A DNA stretch of 64,000 nucleotides from Bacteroidota bacterium (GTDB taxonomy: Bacteria; Bacteroidota; Bacteroidia; M30B66): the NCBI GenBank assembly GCA_027483445.1, contig JAIXUS010000013.1, positions 53,936 to 117,935 on the forward strand, in the 5' to 3' direction. The translations under genes were made by a program, and so were the position numbers. The notes beneath the pieces are model-generated. The model had not been told where the DNA came from and did no database searches. It saw nothing but the letters and a program-made list of their open reading frames with translations. This document shows, piece by piece, positions 17,127-26,939 of the stretch; the stretch's first letter is position 1, and every line of letters starts with the position of its first letter.

Positions 17127-20063
17127 TCAGGCAATAAGATCAAGTCTGAGCCGTATTAAAGGGACTTTTTCATCAAAGCCTTTTAATACGGCTTCTTCAT
17201 TTTGGTGTGTATAAGGTTTAAACCACTCTTTTTGTATTTCCAATTTTTTAATTTTCCGCTCAATACATACTTCATTCGCCATTGCGATACTTTCAAGTCT
17301 TGCTGCTTTATTCACAGCTTCGCCCCATACATCAAACATTACTCTTTCAGAGCCTAGCATACCGCCAATGATATCGCCGCCCGCAATTCCTGCTCTGGCC
17401 TCAAAACTGAGTTTATCGGATAGATTTCGCTTTTTATTGAGTGCCTGTGTAGCTCTAATCATTTCGATTGCACAATCAATAAGATTTTTCAGATACAATG
17501 CATTAGCTTCTGTTTTGTGCGTGTAAGCCATATAGGCATCGCCAATGGTTTTAATTTTCTCGACTTGGTATTTGGTACAAATGCTATCGAACATTGTGTA
17601 AAGCTCATCAAGATATTGGATTAACTCATCAGGCTCCATTTGTGATGTTTTAGATGTAAAATTCACTAAGTCTACAAACAACACTGCTGCATCTTTAATA
17701 ACAAATGTGCCGATTTTTAAGTTGTTTTTTTCTTGATTATTTAAAATTCTTTTTACTACAAAAGCTGGGAATACTTTATTGATAATTTTTCTGAAAAATT
17801 TGGATTTTGATCTTATGAGTATTACTGCGAAAGTTGTGGAGATTATTGTCAAGAAAATGAATAAAAACACAATAATAAATGAGGTTGTTTCATTCCATTT
17901 TGGCAATACGGTAAAGTTCAACTGAAATGCTACTTTTTGTCTTCCTCCGAAATTTCTCGCTTCAACATTAAGTGTATAATTTCCAGCATTTAAATTGGGT
18001 AATTCCTTCGTTGCGTTCGAATTCCAAGCACTAAATTCATTATCAGTATGTTCTGAGTTGCTGGATAGTTGGTAACGATATTCAATTTCATCCAAGAAAG
18101 TGTTCAAACCAGCATTGAAGAAGAATTTAATGTTATTCTCATCAGCTCGGAATGCGATAGGATAAACATCCTTTTTAGGTAAAAATAAGTATTCATACCA
18201 TTTGATTTTTGGCTTTCGACGCGTTTTGTAATCTTGAATAATCCCATTTACCGCATATGCAGTAGCATTAATTTCTTTAGGTTTTAATGAATCTCCATTG
18301 TGTGCAAGATCATGCAAATAGATTTCATCGCTGGACGCCCAAACAATTTTACGCTTATTGGATAAGAGCGCAGCTCCATCTCGCATAAAATCAATAGTCT
18401 TTAATCCACTTTGTTCTACAAAATGCGACATTTCTCCGAATTCCCCTGCGGAATTTCGTACTAATTTGTAAATGCCTGTTTCTGAACTTAAATAGAAGGT
18501 GTCCTGAATAGCGATTATTTTATAAACAGCATTAGGCAATTCTGGCTGCAAATCTATGTAGTTTTCTATTTGCCCATATTGGTTAATACTTATCAATCCA
18601 TGCGTTGAACTCGCTATATACAACATAACGTTATCAGTATCGAAATACAAGTCATTGACAAAACCGGTTTGTGAATAAGGTAATATCAATTGGGTTTTCT
18701 TCGTATTCATTGGAAAGTAAGCTATTCCAAGATTTTCAAGTGCAAGGAATAACCCTTTATCTTTGTATTTTTCTATAGCATAAGTATTCATTTCGCCTAC
18801 AAACAGAGTGTCTATACTCAAACTATCATTTTGCCAAAAAATCCGAAACACGTTACCTTGGTTTGTGCTAAAAACAGCTGTATTTCTATCTAAGGCTAGC
18901 ATATTTATAAAATCACTACTACTTGCCTTTAAATGATGAATCCTACCTGCTTTTTTATTTAATTCCTCCTCGTAAAGTCCGATGCCATCTTTGTAAATTA
19001 AGATTTTATTGCCATCTCTTAACATTAAATTCTCATTGATATTACTCTTTCTTTTGTGTAACTTAAGGCTATAATTATTTGCTGATGTAACTATTTCAGT
19101 TAGGAAAGATTCATTTGAATTATACTTGTTTTTCGCGATGTATGTAATTATTGAGTCTGCCTCTATAAAGTTAGATGCGTTCACACAAGGTAAACTTGAA
19201 ATTGGATTCGATCTGGTTTTAATTATTTCAAGTCCTTTTCCTTTCTTACTTGCCAAATAAAACCCATTGTTTAATTCGTGTATCCAGCGAATAGAGTTCC
19301 GCTCTTCATTGCTGTTTAAGATTAAATTTCTTACCGTTTCTAATTTTAAATGATTGTCATTTTCGTTTTCTTTAATTCCTATTTCTAATGTTTTATTTTT
19401 ATTTTGAGCAAACAAGAAATCAAGCATCGTGTTTTTAAGATTTATCGTTTGCCTTTGAAAAATAAGAGGATGAGTATGGTTGTAAACTATCTCTTGAAAT
19501 ATTTCATTAATACTTATTGGCCCAGTATTGGACGCTTTTAAGCGTATTGATTTATTATTTTTCTCTCTAAATTTTATGCAATAATTCTTGTATACTAGAA
19601 AAATTTCTCCATCTAGATTGGTCATTACAATGCCATTTTCGTCGATATTCTGAATTTTATTGATTGAAAAAAAATCTCTTTTATTTTTGACTGAACCGGC
19701 AAAAGTATACATCAGATTGCCTTTAATAACTTGCAGCGGCCCATTTAAAGAACCTATCCAGAGTTCATTATTCAATCTTTCTGCACAGAATATTGTGGCG
19801 CTTTTTAGTCCTTGATTGGCATTGAGCGAATAAGTACTAAATGTGGTATCTTTATAAACTGTTCTGAATGTAGGAATGGTATTTATTGAATTTGCCTCTA
19901 AATTGCTGAATTCAATACTGAATTCATTTAAAGAAAATCTCTTGTATAATATAATATCTTCTTGATCGCGGTTTAAAACATGGTCGAGAATAAGAAATAT
20001 TGTTGGAACAATTATTCCAATTACTAAAATAAATTTAATCCATTTAATGCCGAGTTTTGTCAT
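17127..20063 (-). CDS. Membrane class III adenylate/guanylate cyclase with N-terminal propeller-type/Y_Y_Y sensor region
   Basis: ORF to 20132, likely start 20063 (MTKLGIKWIKFILVIGIIVP); 'NLNAGNYTLNVEARNFGG' Y_Y_Y-like, transmembrane segment, then 'AAVLFVDLVNFTSKTSQMEPDELIQYLDELYTMFD..VEKIKTIGDAYMAY..VMFDVWGEAVNKAARLES'. Confidence 0.88.
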   Translation of the reverse strand: MTKLGIKWIKFILVIGIIVPTIFLILDHVLNRDQEDIILYKRFSLNEFSIEFSNLEANSINTIPTFRTVYKDTTFSTYSLNANQGLKSATIFCAERLNNELWIGSLNGPLQVIKGNLMYTFAGSVKNKRDFFSINKIQNIDENGIVMTNLDGEIFLVYKNYCIKFREKNNKSIRLKASNTGPISINEIFQEIVYNHTHPLIFQRQTINLKNTMLDFLFAQNKNKTLEIGIKENENDNHLKLETVRNLILNSNEERNSIRWIHELNNGFYLASKKGKGLEIIKTRSNPISSLPCVNASNFIEADSIITYIAKNKYNSNESFLTEIVTSANNYSLKLHKRKSNINENLMLRDGNKILIYKDGIGLYEEELNKKAGRIHHLKASSSDFINMLALDRNTAVFSTNQGNVFRIFWQNDSLSIDTLFVGEMNTYAIEKYKDKGLFLALENLGIAYFPMNTKKTQLILPYSQTGFVNDLYFDTDNVMLYIASSTHGLISINQYGQIENYIDLQPELPNAVYKIIAIQDTFYLSSETGIYKLVRNSAGEFGEMSHFVEQSGLKTIDFMRDGAALLSNKRKIVWASSDEIYLHDLAHNGDSLKPKEINATAYAVNGIIQDYKTRRKPKIKWYEYLFLPKKDVYPIAFRADENNIKFFFNAGLNTFLDEIEYRYQLSSNSEHTDNEFSAWNSNATKELPNLNAGNYTLNVEARNFGGRQKVAFQLNFTVLPKWNETTSFIIVFLFIFLTIISTTFAVILIRSKSKFFRKIINKVFPAFVVKRILNNQEKNNLKIGTFVIKDAAVLFVDLVNFTSKTSQMEPDELIQYLDELYTMFDSICTKYQVEKIKTIGDAYMAYTHKTEANALYLKNLIDCAIEMIRATQALNKKRNLSDKLSFEARAGIAGGDIIGGMLGSERVMFDVWGEAVNKAARLESIAMANEVCIERKIKKLEIQKEWFKPYTHQNEEAVLKGFDEKVPLIRLRLDLIA

Positions 20064-20116
20064 TAAAAATTTTATCTGTTTTGGATTCAAACATAGTAAT
20101 TTCTCACCATTATTTC

Positions 20117-20572
20117 TCACCCCTGCCACCATACCCCAATGCCATACGATACCACATTCATAACCAAAACAGTAATCACGAGATAAGCCTTGCTGAGCGC
20201 TGGTCTACCTTCAACTTGACTTTGAAATTCTGCTTTCAAGAGTCGCAGGTAGATGAGGGGTTCGGCAATCAGCGGAAAAAGTTCTGCCCAGTGGATGGTT
20301 TGGGTTTCGGCATGGTCATAGAGCAAGTATTCGGCTCCAACGAGTAAAAAGCTGAACAGCACCGTGAGGACATAGCTTAGGCTTTGCACCCCAATGAAAA
20401 GACCTAAGTATTTTCTGATGTTGGAAATTCTATGGTAGAGCAGGAGGTAGGCCACCAAGCCTTCGACGATTATGGCCAGGATAAACATCCACACATATTG
20501 TATAGGATCCAACATGGCGGGTTGTGCCACAATGGGATTCAGAAGGATTACCATACTTGCTTTGTCTAACAA
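20117..20572 (-). CDS. Small integral membrane protein, unknown function
   Basis: 151 aa ORF with several hydrophobic segments; same strand as the cyclase. Confidence 0.6.
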   Translation of the reverse strand: MLDKASMVILLNPIVAQPAMLDPIQYVWMFILAIIVEGLVAYLLLYHRISNIRKYLGLFIGVQSLSYVLTVLFSFLLVGAEYLLYDHAETQTIHWAELFPLIAEPLIYLRLLKAEFQSQVEGRPALSKAYLVITVLVMNVVSYGIGVWWQG

Positions 20573-20617
20573 ATTGGAATTATAAATATTGAGTCAACGT
20601 AAATTCACCATGTTGCA

Positions 20618-21118
20618 TTAGTCAATGCTCTCAAGCAGGTACCCTTGGCCATTTTTACGTGGATCTTTTCGTGACCGGTCAATTTCTGATGATAACTCTT
20701 TGAAAATGAACGATTCAAAGTCTCCCAATTCGGCATGCACCCGCTCATTCATAACCTCGTGGGGCTTATTCTTTTGGATGAAGGAGATTTGAACATCGAA
20801 ACAACATCTACATCGTCTGGATTTATACTGCTCACATTCCGACCATGCCAGGCTTTGTCTGCCGAATAAAATGTCATAGTACAAGCTGAAGAGTTTAGCA
20901 TTGTGTTCATTTTGTTTAAGGGTAAATCCGGTATTAATAGATATTCTATCTAGAACCCGCGTCAAAACAATCAACTTTTTTCGGTTCCAATGCGGATAAA
21001 TCCAAAACTCGGTATTCACTGCACCACTTTGTTCAAAATGCATTTTTTCATAGAGAAAGTTTACACCTCTATTGAGTATGTTGCTCAGGAGTATTTTTGA
21101 TTCGGCAACCATAGGCAA
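20618..21118 (-). CDS. Hypothetical protein
   Basis: 166 aa ORF, same strand as neighbours; no family recognised. Confidence 0.45.
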   Translation of the reverse strand: MPMVAESKILLSNILNRGVNFLYEKMHFEQSGAVNTEFWIYPHWNRKKLIVLTRVLDRISINTGFTLKQNEHNAKLFSLYYDILFGRQSLAWSECEQYKSRRCRCCFDVQISFIQKNKPHEVMNERVHAELGDFESFIFKELSSEIDRSRKDPRKNGQGYLLESID

Positions 21119-21372
21119 AGATGGTTTAACATGTTAATATACAGAAATATATAAACACAACCTAACTCAAGTGCCATGAAAAGGCTGTGTAGAGGCTGCT
21201 GCGAGTCTTGGATAGTGCCGCAGATGCTCTATTTGGAGTAAGCAAATTGTTGAATTTCCACAGAACAGCAGTGCCCAAGGATTTCAGGAAACAGGAAAAG
21301 CTTTGTATCAAGTTCAATTCAAGCAATAGTTTATCGTTTATAAACAAAATCATTTTGCGTTTACAGTAAGAT

Positions 21373-22206
21373 CTAATTAATATTGCTGTAAAATTCATAT
21401 AAATCATTTGAATGTTTGTCATCTTCTGAAAATTTATCTTTGAAAACGTTGCTAATATGAATGAGTAGGGCCTTATTGTTGGTTTTGCATGCTTCCTTTA
21501 TAATTTCGGAAAAAAATGCCTGTGCAGGTCCGAATTTGTGGGTTGTGGCGCAAAAGAGCGTTCTAAAGCCCTCTTGATAGTTTGAAGAATTCATATCGTT
21601 AGCTGACTCAAGTTTGTTTACAGCAAGAAAGTATTCGCTCAGTGGGTCGTGGTGTAAGCACCCTTCGAACCAGTAATCGTTCGCTTTTTCCACATCTTTT
21701 ATGCCTAGTACACCTGTGTAATGGAAAAAACCAAGATAACCGCAAGCCTCACTTGCCCCTTGGCTGTGAGCCATTGAAAATAACTCGTATGCATATGTAT
21801 AGTCCCTTCGAATGAGCATTCTTTCGGCTAAGTAAATTTTGGGTTCATAGTATAGCCTACTTAAAAGTGCAATTGCCATTTTATCAGCCAACATGTTGCC
21901 TTCATCGGCGTGTTTGTGAAATATTCTCATTTGTGCTAATGAATTACCCTTGTAAGCGGCTTCCAACAAATAAATATTTGCTATTTCATGCTCTCCTTTA
22001 ACTGTTTTTAAATTACTTAGTTCAAGTGTTGCTTCCGGATCTCCGAAAAAATAGCGAATTTCCATAAATCTATTCCATGCCGCTGTTTCGTATCCCCAGA
22101 CTTTAACAATATCTCCCAATAATTTAGTCACAGGAATAGGATTTAAAATAATAAGGAGAATCAGTAATTCTCTGAAAATGTAGCCTATAGCTCGAACAAT
22201 GATCAT
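21373..22206 (-). CDS. Sel1-like repeat protein
   Basis: 'YAYELFSMAHSQGASEACGYLGFFHYTGVLGIKDVEKANDYWFEGCLHHDPLSEYFLA' resembles Sel1/TPR-like repeats. Confidence 0.65.
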   Translation of the reverse strand: MIIVRAIGYIFRELLILLIILNPIPVTKLLGDIVKVWGYETAAWNRFMEIRYFFGDPEATLELSNLKTVKGEHEIANIYLLEAAYKGNSLAQMRIFHKHADEGNMLADKMAIALLSRLYYEPKIYLAERMLIRRDYTYAYELFSMAHSQGASEACGYLGFFHYTGVLGIKDVEKANDYWFEGCLHHDPLSEYFLAVNKLESANDMNSSNYQEGFRTLFCATTHKFGPAQAFFSEIIKEACKTNNKALLIHISNVFKDKFSEDDKHSNDLYEFYSNIN

Positions 22207-22367
22207 TTTTTTCTGAATTGTAATTTAGAGATTAGGTCTTAATGAAAGAGAATGGTCAATCAATGAATTTTCAATGCGTGCGTAGTATGTAATAAGCTGC
22301 AAGCAATCTATTATCATAAGGATTCTTTGAATTGGTTCACATTTGTTTAAGTTGGTTTCTAACTGCT

Positions 22368-23213
22368 TTAGAAACAAGCTTCTTCAAAGTCATTTTTCAA
22401 ATGAAATAAACGATCAAAATGCCCGGATGATTTTGTTGAATGACATTTAAGCGCCTGTGAAATGGTTAATAAATCATTAGTTTTCGCATTCTCAATGTCA
22501 TTTTTTATGATTTTCGCTAATTCCAATTGGCCCATGTAAAATCCATGGCTTGCTGCACAAACCAAGTAGTAAATGGCTTCTCGATATCCACTTAAATTTT
22601 TTCTCTTGTGTTTAGCCAGTTGTGTTGTGGCAAAAAGATACTCACTCAAAGGATCGTGATATTCAATCCCTTTCTTCCAATAAAACATGGCCATTTCGTC
22701 GTTTTTATTCTGAATCAATCCTTTATGGCAGATAAATCCAAGATGACCACAGGCCTTACTTTTGCCTTTCCACAAAGCTTGCATCAGCAATGTATAAGCA
22801 ATGTTGTATTCTTTATTCAGTAACATACGTTCTCCTAAATATACCATTACCTCAGCATTTTCGCGCTTTAGCAATTCAAGGGCCATAGAATCGGCTAACA
22901 TGTTTCCTTTTGGCCTGTTTACATAAAACACAATTTGTTGGGCTTTAATATTTCCCATTCGAGCGGCTTCCAGCCGATATGTGTAGTAAAGGTCATAGTT
23001 CTCTTTGGCTGCATTTAATTCACACAATTCAAACGCAGCATCCGAATCTCCAAAGAAGTAACATATTTCTGCGAAGCCACTCCAGTCGGCAGTTTCGATA
23101 CCGAGGTTTTTGGCAATTTCACCGAATGTTTTAGATAATGCTACAGGATTTGTAATCAATGCAAGAACAAACAATTCTCTTGCAAAATGCAAACTAAGAG
23201 CGAAAATTTTCAT
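22368..23213 (-). CDS. Sel1-like repeat protein, paralog of 21373-22206
   Basis: Shared features 'LFVLALITNPVALSKTFGEIAKNLGIETADW' and 'YWKKGIEYHDPLSEYLFATTQL'. Confidence 0.65.
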   Translation of the reverse strand: MKIFALSLHFARELFVLALITNPVALSKTFGEIAKNLGIETADWSGFAEICYFFGDSDAAFELCELNAAKENYDLYYTYRLEAARMGNIKAQQIVFYVNRPKGNMLADSMALELLKRENAEVMVYLGERMLLNKEYNIAYTLLMQALWKGKSKACGHLGFICHKGLIQNKNDEMAMFYWKKGIEYHDPLSEYLFATTQLAKHKRKNLSGYREAIYYLVCAASHGFYMGQLELAKIIKNDIENAKTNDLLTISQALKCHSTKSSGHFDRLFHLKNDFEEACF

Positions 23214-23362
23214 GGATTGTTAAATATATTTTTGCAATTTTGAAAAATCAGAGTGTCATTTGTATGATTCCGAAAAAGCAATTTACTGCCTTTAGTCGTC
23301 TCTCTGTTTCATTCCACAAGGTTTTAATTTTTCTTTGAGGTTTACAGTTTATTATTGAAAAA

Positions 23363-24553
23363 ATGAATCGCACAAATAGTAACGTCAAAGACTACGGCGA
23401 ATCAGTCTTTAAAATTGGGGTTCTAAATAGTAGTACTTTGCTTGTTGGTCTGTTACATTGTATTCTATGCTTTAGCGGCTGTGTGCCGCGAAGCGATAAT
23501 ACCGAATTTTGTGAAGAGGCTTTTGTGAAAGTTAAAACATCATCAGGATCCATAGGCTCCGGTTTCTTTGTAAATGACAGTTTGATTTTAACGAATTACC
23601 ATGTTATTGCCATGGATTACAATCCAATCTATTACATCGGTAAGGATACAACAACGGTTTTTCAAACGAAAGGAATTTTTTATTACAACGAGTTATTCGA
23701 TTTGGCATTGCTTAGTGTGAAAGAAAAATCGAGCTGTACACTTCAAATAGCTGATAACCCAATTCACCCTTGCGATTCAATATTTAACATCAGCAGTCCT
23801 CTGGGTAGTCAGTTCACCGAGCTAAGGGGCGTTGCAGAAGACACTGCTGCTCCAAAGCTTATTCTTCAAATCAATGCACAGAAAGGCAGTAGTGGAAGTC
23901 CGATACTCAATCATCAAAATAAGGTAATTGGTGTAATAAGCCAATCCAGGCAACGTATGCAAGGCTTTTGTAAAGCTATTAATTTACATATTTTAAAACG
24001 CTTTTTGAGCGAAGCATTTGAAGCTCCTTTATCTATCAATCGACCTAGGTTACTGTTTGAAATCTATACCTCGCTGAATAGACATGGTTTGTATCAATCA
24101 AACCTAAGTCAAGCAACATGTTGTAAAAGCCTTCCCTTTCGTTTTTTGCTTATTAAGCAGCTTGAAAAACTCCATCGTAGACTTCAATTTGCTGGGGAAT
24201 TTCATTTAAAACCCTATTATTTTTCAATCAATGATATGGGTGATTGGTTACTATTCTTTTCAGATGGCTCCATCTCTTTTTCTTCCATACCGGCTGATTT
24301 TTATGGTATTTATAACCTAGTAAAAGAAGACGGGTATCCTACAATTTGCGCTGCAATAAACAGTAAAAGAGATTGGATTCTAATCAATAGCGTATCTGCA
24401 TTTTCGAATAAAGCCTCAATAACAAATATTCTTCGAAACCCTGCGAATTCAGGAATTAGTTATACTCAAATTTGCTCTGAGGGTAATTCATTTTATCTTC
24501 GTTCTAAAGAAGCTGGTTGCAGTTTAAGAATTGATGTTTCAAGTCTGAATTGA
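23363..24553 (+). CDS. Trypsin-like serine protease, putative lipoprotein
   Basis: Lipobox-like 'CFSGC'; triad motifs 'LILTNYHVI' (His), 'LFDLALLSV' (Asp), 'GSSGSPIL' (Ser). Confidence 0.82.
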   Translation: MNRTNSNVKDYGESVFKIGVLNSSTLLVGLLHCILCFSGCVPRSDNTEFCEEAFVKVKTSSGSIGSGFFVNDSLILTNYHVIAMDYNPIYYIGKDTTTVFQTKGIFYYNELFDLALLSVKEKSSCTLQIADNPIHPCDSIFNISSPLGSQFTELRGVAEDTAAPKLILQINAQKGSSGSPILNHQNKVIGVISQSRQRMQGFCKAINLHILKRFLSEAFEAPLSINRPRLLFEIYTSLNRHGLYQSNLSQATCCKSLPFRFLLIKQLEKLHRRLQFAGEFHLKPYYFSINDMGDWLLFFSDGSISFSSIPADFYGIYNLVKEDGYPTICAAINSKRDWILINSVSAFSNKASITNILRNPANSGISYTQICSEGNSFYLRSKEAGCSLRIDVSSLN

Positions 24554-25011
24554 CAATCCCTAATTTTCCGAAAATATTTAAACATCATATTATCATGGTT
24601 CTGCAGCATGTTCAATTGAATTCTGTGGCAAGGTCTTTTCAATTCCTTCATCAGGTTTGGCCTCTTTTGTTATTAGCAGTTCCGGATTCCATCAATCATT
24701 CATGAACACCTTCTCCAGCCAATGCCTTCAAAGGGTAACTATGCCTTTTGGCCTTTTGTTTTCTGCCTCTTTGATTCAGTAGCTAAGGCAATAAGCAATT
24801 GAGTCTGGATAGGGCTCACTGTAAGTCAGTATATAATTAAAATTCAGCAGCTTGTCGCTTTGCGCTCTCAATTATCGGTTAAAGAAGTCACCAGTGTTAG
24901 ATTCTGGTTTCTAAGTAGTGATGCTTTGTAATCTTTCCTTTCGATAAAAAAACGTATATTTGCCCACTAAATTGGCTTACACTGAATAAAACCCAATTAT
25001 TAATCAATTTA

Positions 25012-25636
25012 TGGAAGAGTTTAATATCTATTCCGAAGACGAGTTTGAACTCGTTGAAAGGGAGCTCACCTACATATTTAATAAACAGTTGCCTTTTCCA
25101 ACACAACAGCTAATCGAAGAATTTTGCTCTTTAGCCGTTTACTTCGATTTTAACCTCTCCCTTTTGAGGAAAAGTTGGTCTTGTTGAAGCTGAATTTAGA
25201 TCCGGTTACGCTGCGCAAATTGTATTGCTTTCTTTTTGCCTACAGCCTTTCAGCTGTAGAAGATTATTTCCCACTCAGTTCTCTCAACCGTTCCATGTGG
25301 AATCTGACTATTGTTAGAAAGAATCCCCAGGCTTGTTTCTCTGATAGTATTCCTCATACAATTGGGCGCTTTGGTCTTGATCCTACTAATCCTATCCCGG
25401 TTTTTGGCTTTTTGGGGGCGAAAATTTATTTGGAGAATTTGATTTTCGAATCTGGTGAATTCCCTGATATCCATCGTATGGGTTCAATTTCTGTTGACGG
25501 AATTAATCAAATGGTAGATTGTTACAAGATTGATTCTCCTGCGTCAGGAGAAGCTGTTTTGATTTACCTAAGTAACTACCATTGGAAAAACTCCTCTCTT
25601 GCCCCTGAGGGACTCCTTCTTCTCCGCGATTTTTGA
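25012..25636 (+). pseudogene. Possible decayed gene: two overlapping out-of-frame ORF pieces
   Basis: 'MEEFNIYSEDEFELVERELTYIFNKQLPFPTQQLIEEFCSLAVYFDFNLSLLRKSWSC*' overlaps ORF 25175..25636 in another frame; no family recognised. Confidence 0.35.
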
Positions 25637-26469
25637 AAGATTCGGACTTATACCACCTTTTAATGAGCCCATTGTGAATTAGGGTATTGACTACTTGTTT
25701 GCTAAAGAATTAGATGCAAAGTGTAACTCAAGTTCAAATCCTTACTCTGACGCCTTCCGTCAATGTCTAAGTCGGACTTGATTTTTGAGTGAATATTATT
25801 GTAATGACCTTGAACTGATTGCTAATTCTTTCACAATAGAAATCACCAAAGTTCTCAAGATTAAAATCTCTGTAACCTATTAAAGTAAAGAGCTTTACTA
25901 CAAGCAATCAGAAAATTCCATCCAAAAATTTGGAATCTCCATAAGGTTTTCCAAAGGAAAGCATCTTTCCCCTCACCATGAAAAGTTTGGGAATTCTAAA
26001 TCCACCCCGACACGAAAAAACACATAATAATGAACAGGCCTGTTGATTTCTTTTTTCATTTTTCGCTTGACAATGAAGTCGAATTGGTCTAGGGAATCCC
26101 GCAGCTTTCCCCTTCCCGGTGAAAAGTTAAGCCTCCTGAAAACATGCCCGACCATCCAAAATTTTTGAAATCCACAAGGCTGTTGATAAGCCTGTTGATG
26201 TCAGGTGGAAAACGCTGGCTTTGGCTTTATTTAAAGTCGAAAGGTGCGCTTCCCAACTAGAAAAATAAAAGTATAAAGTCGAAAGGTCATCCCATCTACC
26301 CCATCAACCAATGATCTAACGGATAAATCCCAATGTTCCGAGAAAGAACGAAATACCGAATACGCAATACGTCATACCTTTCAAATTCAATACGATAAGC
26401 TCAAATGCAACGATAACATTTTACCTTTCGCTTCGCGATAGCGGCGCGCAAGCGGGTGCAGCGAATACC

Positions 26470-26503
26470 CCTTGTAGGGGCGGCGCGCAGTCGCCCTACA
26501 AGG
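26470..26503. repeat. Palindromic hairpin, perfect 10-bp stem
   Basis: CCTTGTAGGG (26470-26479) / CCCTACAAGG (26494-26503) with a 14-nt GC-rich loop. Confidence 0.8.
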
Positions 26504-26562
26504 AGTAGCAGCGAAACACGCGGTGCCCGGCGAAAAAGCATCATCGTTAATGTGCAGCTGAG

Positions 26563-26810
26563 CGAGGCATGCGCCCTCATGATCACAACAAGGACGAGGA
26601 TTTAACACGACAAACTCAAATGTTCACACAAATCCCACTAAAGACTCCAGACCCAAGACTCATTACTCCCTTCGAGGCATGCGCTCACATAATCACAATA
26701 AGGCTGCGGATTCAACGCGACAAACTCAAATGTTCATACAAATCCCACTAAAGACTCCAGACCCAAGCCTCACTACGCCCATCAAGGCAGGCGCCCACAA
26801 AAACTCAAAC
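26563..26810. repeat. 110-bp tandem repeat, about 2.2 copies
   Basis: Units start at 26563, 26673 and 26783 (partial); shared 'CAAACTCAAATGTTCAYACAAATCCCACTAAAGACTCCAGACCCAAG'. Confidence 0.85.
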
Positions 26811-26939
26811 CCTAAGGCTGTCTTTAACCGCTCAGTTTTACCAATCTTTCGCGTGCAAGTCGATGATTTTCAGGAAATAAACGTGGGCATAGTTCAGATG
26901 TCGGGAATTAAGCCTACCTTTGCGGCCTAATTTGTTAAA

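Noticed and set aside
26563-26810. CRISPR array
   Set aside because: Period is 110 bp with only ~2.2 units and no short-repeat/unique-spacer alternation; no cas genes nearby.
26387-26930. Short ORFs over the 110-bp repeats and the hairpin
   Set aside because: Low-complexity translations repeat with the DNA unit; better explained as non-coding repeats.
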